Shown: piece after piece, positions 6,802 through 6,855 of the stretch
How positions within the stretch are numbered: position 1 is the first letter of the stretch
Layout: each line of letters opens with the position of its first letter
Made by a program: the position numbers and the translations under genes
DNA from: Legionellales bacterium
Lineage (GTDB): Bacteria > Pseudomonadota > Gammaproteobacteria > Eutrophobiales > Eutrophobiaceae
Reading direction: 5' to 3'
Assembly: GCA_002721165.1 (NCBI GenBank)
Contig: PBJS01000003.1
Coordinates: forward strand, 116,232 to 123,086
Length of the DNA: 6,855 nucleotides
Notes under the pieces: model-generated
Told to the model about the DNA's origin: nothing
The model's database searches: none
Seen by the model: the letters and a program-made list of their open reading frames with translations, nothing else

Positions 6802-6855
6802 TTAATATTGTAAAAGCACAGATCCCCAAGTAAACCCACCACCAAATGCAGGAAG
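6802..6855 (-). CDS. fabH: Beta-ketoacyl-ACP synthase III, C-terminal end only (partial)
   Basis: FabH condenses acetyl-CoA with malonyl-ACP to start fatty-acid chains. Only the last 17 codons and the TAA stop are in the window. They read LPAFGGGFTWGSVLLQY. The GGGFTWGS segment is the hallmark of the FabH C-terminus, and the gene directly before fabD in gammaproteobacterial clusters is fabH. The catalytic Cys, His and Asn residues lie outside the window and cannot be checked. The gap to fabD is 18 bases and holds no terminator. Confidence 0.93.
   Translation of the reverse strand, partial: LPAFGGGFTWGSVLLQY

Noticed and set aside
6786..6809. Direct repeat TTTAATATT (6786-6794 and 6801-6809) between fabH and fabD
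   Set aside because: It is nine bases of pure A/T in an A/T-rich gap, overlaps the fabH stop, and is likely chance. It has no terminator shape.
1..6855. Novel accessory system, mobile element, CRISPR array, tRNA or rRNA
   Set aside because: Every stretch is accounted for by the conserved fab-pabC-mltG-tmk-holB block. There are no spaced repeat arrays, transposase motifs or insertion ends, and I saw no tRNA-like cloverleaf.

Overview
This window is a conserved bacterial housekeeping block, read entirely from the minus strand and cut at both ends. In transcription order (right to left) it holds the last codons of fabH, then fabD, fabG, acpP, fabF, pabC, mltG, tmk and most of holB. This gene order is the classic gammaproteobacterial fatty-acid cluster (plsX-fabH-fabD-fabG-acpP-fabF-pabC-mltG-tmk-holB), so plsX is expected beyond base 6855 and the holB 3' end before base 1. 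DNA is AT-rich: 60-base rows counted by hand run from about 25% GC in mltG to about 50% in parts of fabF and holB. Together with the order this suggests a low-GC gammaproteobacterium. I cannot name a genus from this sequence alone.

Layout: 6802-6855 fabH C-terminus; 5845-6783 fabD; 5091-5837 fabG; 4942-5090 a 149-base gap with an extremely AT-rich likely promoter and an acpP leader; 4705-4941 acpP (78 aa; a longer in-frame reading from 5016 is not the real start); 4646-4685 a strong intrinsic-terminator hairpin; 3377-4615 fabF with a GTG start; 2515-3348 pabC; 1526-2518 mltG; 893-1516 tmk; 1-899 holB, open at the window edge. From fabF to holB the genes are tightly packed, with a 4-base ATGA overlap (pabC/mltG) and a 7-base overlap (tmk/holB). 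No stretch over 300 bases lacks a gene.

How the genes work together: FabD loads malonyl groups onto AcpP, FabH starts chains, FabF elongates them and FabG reduces the 3-ketoacyl-ACP. PabC makes 4-aminobenzoate for folate, and folate supports dTMP synthesis. Tmk phosphorylates dTMP, and HolB is part of the clamp loader of DNA polymerase III. MltG trims nascent peptidoglycan strands. The block therefore links membrane lipid, cell wall, folate, nucleotide and replication functions.

No undescribed system, mobile element, CRISPR array, RNA gene or foreign insertion is visible. All proteins are intact in the motifs checked. The points worth a second look are regulatory: acpP sits between its own AT-rich promoter-like region and a terminator placed before fabF, and acpP and fabF are the only genes here with strong Shine-Dalgarno sequences.
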